Assembly (NCBI GenBank): GCA_032027205.1
Contig: JAVSMN010000001.1
Coordinates: forward strand, 2,545,418 to 2,609,417
DNA: 64,000 nt
Direction of reading: 5' to 3'
From: Zeimonas sp032027205
Lineage (GTDB): Bacteria > Pseudomonadota > Gammaproteobacteria > Burkholderiales > Burkholderiaceae_E
Below are positions 17,791 to 25,902 of this stretch, one piece after another. Each line of letters begins with the position of its first letter. Positions within the stretch are counted from its first letter, which is position 1. Position numbers and translations under genes: made by a program. The notes beneath the pieces were generated by a model. The model worked only from the letters and a program-made list of their open reading frames with translations. It ran no database searches and had not been told where the DNA came from.

Positions 17791-19404
17791 CTACCCCTCC
17801 CGCAACCGGAATCGTTGCAGCTTCCCCGTCTCCGTGCGCGGCAGCGCCTCGCAGAACTCGACCGCCCGCGGATACTTGTACGGCGCGATCGTCTGCTTGA
17901 CGAAGTCCTGCAGCGTGGCCACCAGTCCGTCCTCGGCGCGCCATCCCTTCTTCAGCACGACGAAGGCCTTCACGAGTTGTCCGCGTGCCTCGTCGGGCAC
18001 GCCGACCACGCCGCATTCGGCCACCGCTTCGTGCATCAGCAGCGCCGACTCCACCTCCGGTCCGGCGATGTTGTAGCCGCCCGAGATGATCATGTCGTCG
18101 GAGCGCGCCTGGTAGTAGAAGTAGCCGTCCTCGTCCATCGCGAAGGCGTCGCCGGGCAGGTTCCAGCCGTCGCGGACATATTCGAGCTGGCGCGGGTCGT
18201 CCAGATAGCGGCAGCCGGTGGGTCCCTTCACTGCGAGTTTGCCGACCACGCCGTGCGCGACCTCGTTCATGTCGTCGTCGACCACGCGCGCTTGATAGCC
18301 GGGCACCGGCTTGCCGATCGCTCCGCGGCGCACGTCGCCGGGCATCGACGAGACGAAGATGTGGATCATCTCGGTGGAGCCGATGCCGTCGATCATTTCG
18401 ATGCCGCTCGCCTGCTTCCACAGTTGTCGCGTCGCATCGGGCAGCGCCTCGCCCGCCGAGACGCTCTTCTTCAGCGACGAGAGGTCGAAGCGCGACGCGA
18501 TGATCGCCATCTGGCGGTACATCGTCGGGGCGGTGAACACGATCGTCGCGCGGTGCCGCTCGATCGCGCCGAGCAATGACTCCGGCGTGCCGCGCTCGAG
18601 CAGCAGCACCGACGCGCCCACGCGCAGCGGGAAGCACAGCATGCCGCCCAGCCCGAAGGTGAAGGCGAGCGGTGGCGTGCCGCAGAAGATGTCGTCGGCC
18701 ACCGGCTTCAGGACGTGCCGCGGGAAGAGGTCGCACATCGCGACGATGTCGCGGTGAAAGTGCATCGTGCCTTTCGGCTTGCCGGTCGTGCCCGAGGTGA
18801 ACGCGATCAACGCGACGTCGTCCTGCGCGGTGTCGCAGGCTTCGAAGGCGCCTGGTGTGTCGGCGAGCCAGGTTTCGAGCGCGTCGTCCTCGCCGCTGCC
18901 GTCGTTGAAGAACATCACCTGTTCCAGCGCGTTGGTCTGCTCGCGCAGCCGGTCGATTTCGTCGCGCAACTGCAGGTCGCACAGCGCGGCCGACACGCGC
19001 GCCTTCTCGACGACCGGTGCGAGGTCCTTCGCGCGCAGCAGCGGCATCGTCGGCACGGCGATCAGGCCCGCCTTGATCACGGCGAGCAGGCAGGCGGCCA
19101 TCATCGGGTTGTTCGTTCCGCGCAGCAGCACCCGGTTGCCGGGAACGAGACCCATCCGGCCGCGCAGCACGTGCGCGATCGCATCGACGCGCGCCTGCAG
19201 TTGCGCGTAGGTGCAGCTCGCCTCGTCGGTGCGCAGCGCGATGGCATCGCGTTGGCCGCCCGCAGCCGTCCGGTCGAGTAGCTCGACGGTGGCGTTCATG
19301 CGTGCCGGATAGCGCGTGTCGGGCGAGTCGAGGAACTCGGGCCACTGCTCGGGCGGCGGGAGGTTCTCGCGTGCGAAGGTGTCGACGTGGGCAGATCGAT
19401 GCAT
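17791..19404 (-). CDS. Aromatic acid--CoA ligase (benzoate/2-aminobenzoate-CoA ligase-like)
   Basis: A 537-residue AMP-forming ligase. The N-terminus FARENLPPPEQWPEF is characteristic of 2-aminobenzoate-CoA ligases; AFTSGTTGKPKGTMHFHRD is the P-loop and LPRTETGKLQRFRL holds the C-terminal lysine. It would activate benzoate, 2-aminobenzoate or a related aryl acid to its CoA thioester. A MarR gene lies upstream on the same strand and is the likely regulator. No downstream ring-cleavage genes are in the window. Exact substrate not certain. Confidence 0.85.
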   Translation of the reverse strand: MHRSAHVDTFARENLPPPEQWPEFLDSPDTRYPARMNATVELLDRTAAGGQRDAIALRTDEASCTYAQLQARVDAIAHVLRGRMGLVPGNRVLLRGTNNPMMAACLLAVIKAGLIAVPTMPLLRAKDLAPVVEKARVSAALCDLQLRDEIDRLREQTNALEQVMFFNDGSGEDDALETWLADTPGAFEACDTAQDDVALIAFTSGTTGKPKGTMHFHRDIVAMCDLFPRHVLKPVADDIFCGTPPLAFTFGLGGMLCFPLRVGASVLLLERGTPESLLGAIERHRATIVFTAPTMYRQMAIIASRFDLSSLKKSVSAGEALPDATRQLWKQASGIEMIDGIGSTEMIHIFVSSMPGDVRRGAIGKPVPGYQARVVDDDMNEVAHGVVGKLAVKGPTGCRYLDDPRQLEYVRDGWNLPGDAFAMDEDGYFYYQARSDDMIISGGYNIAGPEVESALLMHEAVAECGVVGVPDEARGQLVKAFVVLKKGWRAEDGLVATLQDFVKQTIAPYKYPRAVEFCEALPRTETGKLQRFRLREG

Positions 19405-19509
19405 CGGGTTCTCCTCCTACCTTGTTGTACGGTATCGCCGAGGAATCGTAGCGTGGGAGTCAGCGCGCGGGACGAGTAGACCGGCGTCGGGAGATCTCTG
19501 GCTGCGCCT

Positions 19510-20073
19510 TCAGGCCGCGCTGCGCGAGGCGCTTGCCGAACGCGCGCGTTCTCTGGTCGAGCGCTGCTCGACGGCACGCCGCTTGCCTTCGACGAGTCCG
19601 GGCTTGAGCCTGGCCAGCAGCGCGAGCAACTGGCGCTGCTCGTCCTGCGACAGCCCCTCGAACAGGGAAACCACCCAGCGCTCGTGTCCTGCAGCCATCT
19701 CGGCGAAGCGCTTGTGACCGGCCGCCGAAAGCTTCAGGCGAATCGAGCGGCGATCGTCGCTGACCGGTTCGCGGTGCAGCAGCCCTTCGGCTTCCAGCTG
19801 GTCTGCGAGCGCCGTGATGTTGCCTCCGGTGACCATCAGCCGCTGCGACAGCTCGCTCATCCGCAGTCCTTGCGGGTGCCGATCGAGTTGCGCGAGCAGG
19901 TCGAAGCGCGGCAGCGTGCTGTCGAAGTCGTCGCGCAGGATCTGGCGGACGGATGCCTCGATGAGGCTCGTGCAGGTGAGAAGCCGCAGCCACAGGCGCA
20001 GCGCTGTGTGGTCGTGCGCCTGCAGGCGGGTTTCGTGATCGGGGGGCGAGAGCGGGAGGTCGGGCGTCGGCAT
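19510..20073 (-). CDS. MarR-family transcriptional regulator
   Basis: A 187-residue MarR repressor; residues about 50-115 form the winged helix (LRMSELSQRLMVTGGNITALADQL, then the wing VSDDRRSIRLKLS). The basic C-terminal tail after residue 160 is longer than usual. The start at 20073 is the first ATG after the candidate operator. It is upstream of, and codirectional with, the aromatic acid-CoA ligase, so it probably responds to the aryl acid or its CoA thioester. Confidence 0.9.
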   Translation of the reverse strand: MPTPDLPLSPPDHETRLQAHDHTALRLWLRLLTCTSLIEASVRQILRDDFDSTLPRFDLLAQLDRHPQGLRMSELSQRLMVTGGNITALADQLEAEGLLHREPVSDDRRSIRLKLSAAGHKRFAEMAAGHERWVVSLFEGLSQDEQRQLLALLARLKPGLVEGKRRAVEQRSTRERARSASASRSAA

Positions 20074-20089
20074 GTCCGACAGTTTAAGA

Positions 20090-20109
20090 TTGAACAGTTC
20101 GCGCTTCAA
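20090..20109. promoter_or_regulatory. Inverted repeat upstream of marR
   Basis: TTGAA-N10-TTCAA at 20090-20109 lies 17 bases upstream of the marR start. The size and place suit a MarR dimer operator for autoregulation. Only 5-bp arms are perfect. Confidence 0.4.
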
Positions 20110-20191
20110 ACAAGCCGATTGCCGCAGTAGGTTTGTCTGAGCGTCGCATACCCGTAATGGGGTCAGCTTGATGCCTGCGGATGCGGCAGCC

Positions 20192-20220
20192 AAAAAAAAA
20201 GCGCCGGGTTTCCCCGGCGC
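20192..20220 (-). terminator. Porin gene terminator
   Basis: On the minus strand GCGCCGGG-GAAA-CCCGGCGC (20220-20201) forms a perfect 8-bp stem followed by nine T (20200-20192). It is 41 bases past the porin stop. Confidence 0.92.
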
Positions 20221-20261
20221 TTTCACACCTGCTTCGAGTACCGGCCGAAGCCGGTGCGCGA

Positions 20262-21347
20262 TCAGAACAGGTGGCGGATACCGACTGCGAAGCCCTTCGG
20301 ATCGGCGCCCAGAGCACCAGCGGCAACCGAGTTGTCCGACGCGAGGATCGAGAACCGGGCGTCGCGGTCGTTGCGCATCATGCCGTACGTGGCGTACAGG
20401 TTGGTGCGCTTCGACAGCGGGTGGACGTAGGCGATACCGAAGCCCGTGCCTTTCCCGTCGCCGTTGACCGTGTTGTCGACTTTCAGCTGCATGACCTGCG
20501 CGATCAGTTCACCCGTGCCGAGCTTCACGCCCGCGCCCAGGCCGATGCCCTGCAGCTTGTCGCCACCGGCAACCACTGCCGTGCCGTCCGCGTCGGCAAC
20601 GCCGTAGGTCAGCGTCATGCGGAACGCGCCGAAGTTGTAGCCCGCGCCGAGGCCGGCCTGCTTGACTGCGTCGCCCAGGACGTTGTTGATTTCCTGGTAG
20701 TAGCCCTGCACGGTGAGCGGACCGCCGGCGTAGACGGCCGACAGACCAAAAGCGTCGCCGCCGCCGCTGTCCTGGATCTTGGCGCCAGTGACCGGGTCGT
20801 TCGCGTCGGTGATCTCACCCTCGGCGTACATCGCGCGCAGCGTGATGCCCGAGAACGTGCCCGTGTAGTGGATACCGTTGCTGGCACGGGTCGTGACACC
20901 GCCCTGCGCCGTGTAGGTGAGCCAGTTGCCCAGCAGACCGTAGCCCATGATGTCGGTCGTGCCCGCGGCCGAGAAGCCCGGGGTGTAGTCACGGCCGAGG
21001 CGCACTTCGCCGAAGCCGCCGGCCAGGCCGACGACCGCACGACGCTGCCAGAACGCGTTACGCGAACCGATGTCGCTATCGCTCAGGCCCTGGTCGAGTT
21101 GAACGCCCGCTTCCAGGTTGAACGTGGCTTTCAGGCCGCTGCCCAGGTCTTCCGTGCCGCGAATGCCGAAGCGGCTGGTCGACATGTAGCCGGAGTTGAC
21201 GACCATCGTGCTCGAATCACCCGGGCCGTCGGTGTCGTTCCAGCCAGCGCCGACGTCGGCGATCCCGTACAGCGTGACGTTCGTCTGCGCGAACGCCGCT
21301 GCCGGCAGCGCTGCGGCGACAGCCACTGCGAGAAGCGTTTTCTTCAT
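20262..21347 (-). CDS. Gram-negative porin
   Basis: A 361-residue outer-membrane trimeric porin of the Burkholderiales OmpC/Porin_4 type. The signal peptide MKKTLLAVAVAAALPAAAFA is cleaved before QTNVTLYG, the usual mature start; alternating amphipathic strands follow and the protein ends in IRHLF with the terminal Phe needed for BamA recognition. AGGAGA precedes the ATG at 21347. It provides general diffusion of small solutes. A strong terminator follows. Confidence 0.95.
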   Translation of the reverse strand: MKKTLLAVAVAAALPAAAFAQTNVTLYGIADVGAGWNDTDGPGDSSTMVVNSGYMSTSRFGIRGTEDLGSGLKATFNLEAGVQLDQGLSDSDIGSRNAFWQRRAVVGLAGGFGEVRLGRDYTPGFSAAGTTDIMGYGLLGNWLTYTAQGGVTTRASNGIHYTGTFSGITLRAMYAEGEITDANDPVTGAKIQDSGGGDAFGLSAVYAGGPLTVQGYYQEINNVLGDAVKQAGLGAGYNFGAFRMTLTYGVADADGTAVVAGGDKLQGIGLGAGVKLGTGELIAQVMQLKVDNTVNGDGKGTGFGIAYVHPLSKRTNLYATYGMMRNDRDARFSILASDNSVAAGALGADPKGFAVGIRHLF

Positions 21348-21691
21348 TGAAGGTTCTCCTAGGTTTCTGGAATCAATCATCGGCGTGGTGTGCCGCCGCA
21401 ACTCCCCGAGTGGCCGACAGGCGATCCCCGGTTTGAAGTCCAACGTATTCTCGCCAAATTCCCCAGGGGAGCAAAGAAACGGACGCCTTTGGACGCCTTG
21501 GGTGTCGTATTCCGGCAACAGACTCACTCGGCACCGGCCGCAGCTCCAGCGGGCCCGGGCGGTCCCCGGGGGCGCGCCGTGGGTCGCGTCGGCGCGCTCC
21601 CGGGAACAGCTCGCCGCGATCAGAATCGGGTGGCGGCAGCGGACAACGACGTCGGCGGTATGCTCGCAGTTGGTCTGAACCGAGTCCCGGC
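21348..21691. other. Porin/coq7 divergent intergenic region
   Basis: This 344-base spacer must hold the promoters of the porin (minus) and coq7 (plus). Only the porin ribosome site (AGGAGA, 21360-21355) is clear. No hexamer pair of good quality and no repeat was seen. Confidence 0.5.
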
Positions 21692-22360
21692 ATGCACAGC
21701 CTTTCACCCGACGGATTGCGCAATCCGACCCCGCTCGACCGAACGTTGGCGGCACTGGGTCGCGCCTTCGCCTCGCTCGCCGGGGCGCCGCCCAACTCGC
21801 GCCCGATGCCGGTTCGAAGCGCTGTCACCGACCAGGACGAGCCGTCGGAGCCGTCGCAACGCCGGCTCTCGGGCGCCCTGATGCGGGTGAACCACGTGGG
21901 CGAGATCTGCGCGCAGGCCTTGTACGAGGCGCAGGCCGCCAGCACGGTGGATCCGGCGCTCGAACGCGAGTTCCGTCTCGCCGCTCGCGAGGAGGGCGAC
22001 CATCTCGCGTGGACGCGCGAGCGACTGACCGAGCTCGGTGCTCGGCCGTCGTTGTTGAACCCGCTGTGGTACGCCGGCTCTTTCGCGATCGGCCTATTGG
22101 CAGGAAGGATGGGCGACCGCATCAGCCTCGGCTTCATGGCCGAGACCGAAAGGCAGGTCGAATCGCATCTTGCGCGCCATCTCGAGCGGCTGCCCGCCAG
22201 CGATTCGCGCTCGCGCGAGATCGTCGCCGCCATGCAGGAGGACGAAGCGCGGCACGGCGAGCACGCCCGCAGGCTGGGCGGAGTCGACCTGCCGGCTCCG
22301 GCGCGCTGTGCGATGCGCACGGCGTCGAAAGTGATGACGACGACGGCGCATTATCTATAG
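21692..22360 (+). CDS. coq7: 2-polyprenyl-3-methyl-6-methoxy-1,4-benzoquinone monooxygenase
   Basis: A 222-residue di-iron hydroxylase of the Coq7/UbiF-substituting family; it adds the last hydroxyl in ubiquinone synthesis. Iron ligands lie in the two E...ExxH motifs: MRVNHVGEICAQALYEAQ with AREEGDHLAW, and MAETERQVESHL with MQEDEARHGEHA. The first 60 residues are a loosely conserved extension. It is membrane-associated. The convergent osmC gene begins 36 bases downstream. Confidence 0.94.
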   Translation: MHSLSPDGLRNPTPLDRTLAALGRAFASLAGAPPNSRPMPVRSAVTDQDEPSEPSQRRLSGALMRVNHVGEICAQALYEAQAASTVDPALEREFRLAAREEGDHLAWTRERLTELGARPSLLNPLWYAGSFAIGLLAGRMGDRISLGFMAETERQVESHLARHLERLPASDSRSREIVAAMQEDEARHGEHARRLGGVDLPAPARCAMRTASKVMTTTAHYL

Positions 22361-22395
22361 GCAGGCGCTTGCCGGGCGCTGCTGCCGCCCGGGAT

Positions 22396-22818
22396 TCAGT
22401 CCTCGACGACTTCCCAGTCGTGCGTCAGTTCGGCGGTCTGCCCCATCATGATCGACGCCGAGCAGTACTTCTCGTGCGACAGCCGGATCGCGCGCTCGAC
22501 GACATTCGGCTTCAGCGATCGGCCGCGCACGACGAAATGGAAGTGAATGCGCGTGAAGACCTTCGGGTCGGTGGGTGCACGCTCGGCGCTCAATTGCACG
22601 TCGCAGCCGCGTACGTCCTGCCCGCTTCGGCCGAGGATGACGACGACGTCGGAGGCCGTGCAGCCGCCGGTGCCGATCAGCAGCATTTCCATGGGTCGCG
22701 GGCCGAGGTTGCGTCCGCCCGCGTCGGGAGCGCCGTCCATGACCAGCGCGTGCCCACTTCCCGATTCGGCCAGGAAGCTCATGCCCCCGGGCCCTGTCCA
22801 TTTCACCGTGCACTGCAT
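22396..22818 (-). CDS. OsmC family protein (YhfA-like)
   Basis: A 140-residue OsmC/Ohr-fold protein. The conserved region LLIGTGGCTASDVVVIL carries the first cysteine, and EKYCSASIMM the second, the pair that forms the redox centre in this family. Some members are organic hydroperoxide reductases; the YhfA branch is of undefined function. A FNR-type box lies about 150 bases upstream. Confidence 0.9.
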   Translation of the reverse strand: MQCTVKWTGPGGMSFLAESGSGHALVMDGAPDAGGRNLGPRPMEMLLIGTGGCTASDVVVILGRSGQDVRGCDVQLSAERAPTDPKVFTRIHFHFVVRGRSLKPNVVERAIRLSHEKYCSASIMMGQTAELTHDWEVVED

Positions 22819-22966
22819 CGACTGCTCCTGAAATCGGATTCATTCTCGCCGCTTTCCGGAACGTTGCGCGGAAACCGTTCATGTTGCGCTGCAATAACGA
22901 ATCGGATGCAGCACCCGACGACGCACGCGCTTTCTTGCGAAAGATAGCCCACAGAGGGAAAACTCC

Positions 22967-22980
22967 TTGAGCTGGATCAA
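22967..22980. promoter_or_regulatory. FNR/ANR-type box
   Basis: TTGAGCTGGATCAA matches the FNR core TTGA-N6-TCAA perfectly and the full TTGAT-N4-ATCAA at nine of ten positions. It is about 94 bases upstream of the predicted sRNA start and about 150 upstream of osmC (minus strand, with TATCTT at 22946-22941 as a possible -10). Which gene it serves is unclear. Confidence 0.5.
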
Positions 22981-23031
22981 AGATCCGTCGCGGATTCGTG
23001 GCTTTGGGAGGACGCTGCGATGTTTTTACTC

Positions 23032-23060
23032 TTGCACTGCACCATCGACTTCGCTATAGT
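23032..23060 (+). promoter_or_regulatory. Sigma-70 promoter of the CU-rich sRNA
   Basis: TTGCAC (23032-23037) and TATAGT (23055-23060) are separated by exactly 17 bases. The expected start is at 23067-23068, directly at the first base of the sRNA element shared with copy 1. Confidence 0.8.
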
Positions 23061-23066
23061 TTGCTT

Positions 23067-23130
23067 CGTCTCCTCCACCTCCTCCTCCTTGGTGGATTCA
23101 ACCCGGACCTCGCGTCCGGGTTTTTTTTTT
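23067..23130 (+). ncRNA. CU-rich small RNA with anti-Shine-Dalgarno loop (copy 2)
   Basis: A free-standing transcription unit of about 64 nt. The hairpin TCCACC (23074-23079) / GGTGGA (23091-23096) exposes an 11-base loop TCCTCCTCCTT, complementary to ribosome binding sites. A second hairpin ACCCGGAC-CTCGC-GTCCGGGT with ten T terminates it. The same stem, linker and terminator order occurs at 8011-8074. CU-rich hairpin RNAs of this style (cuckoo/CcsR RNAs, a betaproteobacterial toxic sRNA family) are known; membership is inferred. Confidence 0.75.
23101..23130 (+). terminator. sRNA terminator
   Basis: A perfect 8-bp stem (23101-23108 with 23114-23121), 5-base loop and a run of ten T, counting the last stem base. 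Confidence 0.92.
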
Positions 23131-23147
23131 GGCCGCTCCGCCGACTG

Positions 23148-23250
23148 CTACCAGGCGACGCGGCACGGAAAGCCTTGCAGCGCATCGTCGTTAGTCAACA
23201 GGCGCACCGAGGGCAATTCGCTCTGCGCGGCCAGCATGCGGTCGAAGCAG
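23148..23250 (-). pseudogene. Relic of a PIN-domain toxin, C-terminus only
   Basis: The minus strand encodes FDRMLAAQ, then VRLLTNDDALQGFP and a stop. FDRMLxAQA...LxTxDxxL is the conserved C-terminal block of VapC-type PIN toxins. The preceding residues do not fit the family, so only about the last 32 codons remain. It lies between the sRNA and the rplM promoter. Confidence 0.6.
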
Positions 23251-23376
23251 CGAGTGCGTGTCCAGCAGAGTTCGCACTGTTCAATGGCTCGAGCCGGCGA
23301 GTTCGTCGTCGGGCAAAGGCTCGAAATTCCCATTCGGCCGGAGAGTCGGGCCAGGAGTCCAGGCGAATCGCGTGTT

Positions 23377-23405
23377 TTGACGCAGAGGCCGTCGGGCACT
23401 ACAAT
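23377..23405 (+). promoter_or_regulatory. rplM-rpsI promoter
   Basis: TTGACG (23377-23382), 17-base spacer, TACAAT (23400-23405): a near-consensus sigma-70 promoter. It leaves an mRNA leader of about 95 bases before rplM, in which autoregulatory structure is possible but none was identified. Confidence 0.85.
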
Positions 23406-23508
23406 CGAGGGCTTTTCTGCGGCTGCCGTCTTACCTTGGGTGTTTCCCGAGCCGGCGCCTGCCGTTTCCGGGCGAAGCGCTCGCGCGCCGCTCTCGACAG
23501 AGACTCTC

Positions 23509-23937
23509 ATGAAGACTTTCTCCGCCAAGCCGCAAGAGGTTCAGCGCGACTGGTTCGTCGTCGATGCCACCGACAAGGTGCTCGGGCGCCTGGCCGTCGA
23601 GATTGCGCGTCGCCTGCGCGGCAAGCACAAGCCCGAGTTCACGCCGCACGTCGACACGGGCGATTTCATCGTCGTCGTCAACGCCGCGCGCATCAAGGTC
23701 ACCGGCAACAAGGCCGACGACAAGATCTACTACCGCCATACCGGCTACCCGGGCGGCATTCGCGAGCAGAGCTTTGCGAAGATGCAGGCACGGCACCCGG
23801 GCCGCGTGCTCGAGAAGGCCGTGAAGGGCATGCTGCCGAAGGGCCCGCTCGGCTACGCGATGATCAAGAAGCTCAAGGTATACGGCGACGGCACGCATCC
23901 GCACACGGCGCAGCAGCCGAAGGCTCTGGAGGTCTGA
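23509..23937 (+). CDS. rplM: 50S ribosomal protein L13
   Basis: A 142-residue L13, with the family signatures WFVVDATDKVLGRLA, HVDTGDFIVVVNA and the C-terminal block MLPKGPLGYAMIKKLKVY. It is an early-assembly protein of the large subunit. rpsI follows after 5 bases, the universal pairing. Confidence 0.98.
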   Translation: MKTFSAKPQEVQRDWFVVDATDKVLGRLAVEIARRLRGKHKPEFTPHVDTGDFIVVVNAARIKVTGNKADDKIYYRHTGYPGGIREQSFAKMQARHPGRVLEKAVKGMLPKGPLGYAMIKKLKVYGDGTHPHTAQQPKALEV

Positions 23938-23942
23938 TTCCG

Positions 23943-24335
23943 ATGATCGGCGACTACAACTACGGCACCGGCCGGCGCAAGACTTCCGTCGCGCGCGTGT
24001 TCCTCAAGCGCGGCAGCGGCAAGATCGTCGTCAACGGCAAGCCGCTCGACGACTACTTTGCGCGCGAAACCGGTCGCATGATCGTGCGCCAGCCGCTCGA
24101 TCTCACGCAGAACCTCGAGTCCTTCGACATCCAGGTCAACGTGCACGGCGGCGGCGAATCGGGCCAGGCGGGCGCCGTTCGCCATGGCATCACGCGCGCG
24201 CTCATCGACTACGACATGACGCTCAAGCCGGCGCTGTCGAACGCCGGCCTCGTCACGCGCGATGCGCGCGAGGTCGAGCGCAAGAAGGTCGGCTTCCACA
24301 AGGCGCGCCGGCGCAAGCAGTTCTCGAAGCGCTGA
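23943..24335 (+). CDS. rpsI: 30S ribosomal protein S9
   Basis: A 130-residue S9 ending in the basic tail GFHKARRRKQFSKR that reaches the P-site tRNA. GTGRRKTSVARVFL at the N-terminus and GGGESGQAGAVRHGI in the middle are family signatures. It is cotranscribed with rplM. A GC-rich hairpin without a T-run (stem GCCGGGC/GCCCGGC, 24360-24379) lies between it and argC. Confidence 0.98.
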   Translation: MIGDYNYGTGRRKTSVARVFLKRGSGKIVVNGKPLDDYFARETGRMIVRQPLDLTQNLESFDIQVNVHGGGESGQAGAVRHGITRALIDYDMTLKPALSNAGLVTRDAREVERKKVGFHKARRRKQFSKR

Positions 24336-24396
24336 TCGTTTCGCGTCGCAGCTTCCCCGGCCGGGCGCTGCGGCCCGGCATCCCGCGGAGGTTGCG

Positions 24397-25458
24397 ATGA
24401 TCAAGATCGGAATCGTCGGCGGCACCGGCTACACCGGTGTCGAGTTGCTGCGCCTGCTGTCGCAGCATCCGCACGCCGAGCTCGTCGCGATCACATCGCG
24501 CAAGGAAACCGGCATGCCGGTGGCGGAGATGTTTCCGTCGCTGCGCGGGCGTGTCGATCTCGCGTTCACTGATCCGGCTTCCGCGCCGCTCGCGAAGTGC
24601 GACGTCGTCTTCTTTGCAACGCCGCACGGCGTTGCCATGGCGCAGGCGCCGGAGCTGCTCGCCGCGGGCGTGCGACTGATCGACCTGGCGGCCGACTTTC
24701 GCCTGAAGAGCACCGCCGAGTTCGAGCGCTGGTACAAGATGCCGCACTCCTGCCCCGACGTCCTCGCCGAGGCGGTGTACGGGCTGCCCGAGGTCAATCG
24801 CGAAGCGATCCGCAACGCCCGCGTCATCGGCCTGCCCGGGTGCTATCCCACGTCGGTTCAGCTTGGCTTCCTGCCCGTGCTCGATCCGCAAGCGGCGCGT
24901 GCGCGGGGCGGCGACCTGGTCGAGCTCGATTCGCTGATCGCCGACTGCAAGTCGGGCGCGTCGGGCGCCGGGCGCAAGGCGGAGGTCGGCACGCTGCTCG
25001 CCGAGGCGAGCGACAACTTCCGCGCGTACTCGGTCAGCGGTCATCGGCACCTGCCCGAGATCCGACAGGGGCTCGAGGCGGTCGCGGGCAAGCCGGTGAA
25101 GCTCGCATTCACGCCGCACCTGGTGCCGATGATCCGCGGCATCTTCTCCACGCTGTACGCGCGCATCACGCCGCGCGCGCTCGACCTCGACTTCCAGGCG
25201 ATCTACGAGCGGCGCTTCGCCGCCGAGCCCTTTGTCGACGTGATGCCGGCGGGCTCCGCGCCCGAGACGCGCTCGGTGCGTGCGTCGAACTTCGTGCGCA
25301 TCGCCGTGCACCGGCCGCCCGACAGCGACCTGCTGATGGTGCTCGTCGTCGAGGACAACCTGGTGAAGGGCGCGTCGGGGCAGGGTGTGCAGGTGATGAA
25401 CCTGATGTTCGGGCTGCCCGAGGACGCAGGGCTTACGCAGGTGCCGATCCTGCCCTGA
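24397..25458 (+). CDS. argC: N-acetyl-gamma-glutamyl-phosphate reductase
   Basis: A 353-residue type 1 ArgC, third step of arginine synthesis; it reduces N-acetyl-glutamyl phosphate with NADPH. IGIVGGTGYTGVELLRLL is the Rossmann NADP site and GLPGCYPTS holds the catalytic Cys. FTPHLVPMIRGI is the second signature. The start at 24397 has GGAGGTTGCG upstream. Confidence 0.97.
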   Translation: MIKIGIVGGTGYTGVELLRLLSQHPHAELVAITSRKETGMPVAEMFPSLRGRVDLAFTDPASAPLAKCDVVFFATPHGVAMAQAPELLAAGVRLIDLAADFRLKSTAEFERWYKMPHSCPDVLAEAVYGLPEVNREAIRNARVIGLPGCYPTSVQLGFLPVLDPQAARARGGDLVELDSLIADCKSGASGAGRKAEVGTLLAEASDNFRAYSVSGHRHLPEIRQGLEAVAGKPVKLAFTPHLVPMIRGIFSTLYARITPRALDLDFQAIYERRFAAEPFVDVMPAGSAPETRSVRASNFVRIAVHRPPDSDLLMVLVVEDNLVKGASGQGVQVMNLMFGLPEDAGLTQVPILP

Positions 25459-25491
25459 CGGCCTACAATAGGTGCAAATCGGAGGTATCGA

Positions 25492-25839
25492 ATGGAAGCT
25501 GTCGCCGAAACGATGGATCCGCTGCTGTTCACGGACGCGGCTGCGATCAAGGTGAAGTCGCTGATCGACGAGGAAGGCAACCCGGAGTTGAAGCTGCGCG
25601 TGTTCGTGCAGGGCGGCGGTTGCTCCGGTTTCCAGTACGGCTTCACCTTCGACGAGGAAACGGCCGAGGACGACACGGTGCTGCAGAAGGGCGGCGTCAC
25701 GCTGCTCGTCGACGCGATGAGCCTGCAGTACCTGATGGGCGCCGAGATCGACTACAAGGACGATCTCGACGGCGCGCAGTTCGTCATCAAGAATCCGAAC
25801 GCATCGAGCACCTGCGGTTGCGGGTCGTCGTTCTCCTGA
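25492..25839 (+). CDS. erpA: Iron-sulfur cluster insertion protein ErpA
   Basis: A 115-residue A-type Fe-S carrier. The three ligand cysteines are in VFVQGGGCSGFQYGF and STCGCGSSF. It passes 4Fe-4S clusters to apo-enzymes such as those of isoprenoid synthesis. GGAGG lies 7 bases before the ATG, and TACAAT at 25464-25469 is a plausible -10 box inside the argC-erpA gap. Confidence 0.96.
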   Translation: MEAVAETMDPLLFTDAAAIKVKSLIDEEGNPELKLRVFVQGGGCSGFQYGFTFDEETAEDDTVLQKGGVTLLVDAMSLQYLMGAEIDYKDDLDGAQFVIKNPNASSTCGCGSSFS

Positions 25840-25902
25840 ACGTTCACCGCTGATTCCTCGGCGCAAGGCGGGTTGCCGTCTTCGCGCCGATTGGATGCTC
25901 TT

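Noticed and set aside
22372..22392. Hairpin CCGGGCG-N7-CGCCCGG between the convergent coq7 and osmC genes
   Set aside because: The stem is good but there is no T-run on either strand, so it was not listed as a terminator.
23020..23508. An ATG at 23020 with GGGAGGA upstream that opens a frame through the sRNA into rplM
   Set aside because: The translation runs through the sRNA loop and terminator and has no family features; the sRNA promoter lies inside it. The ribosome-like site is probably chance.
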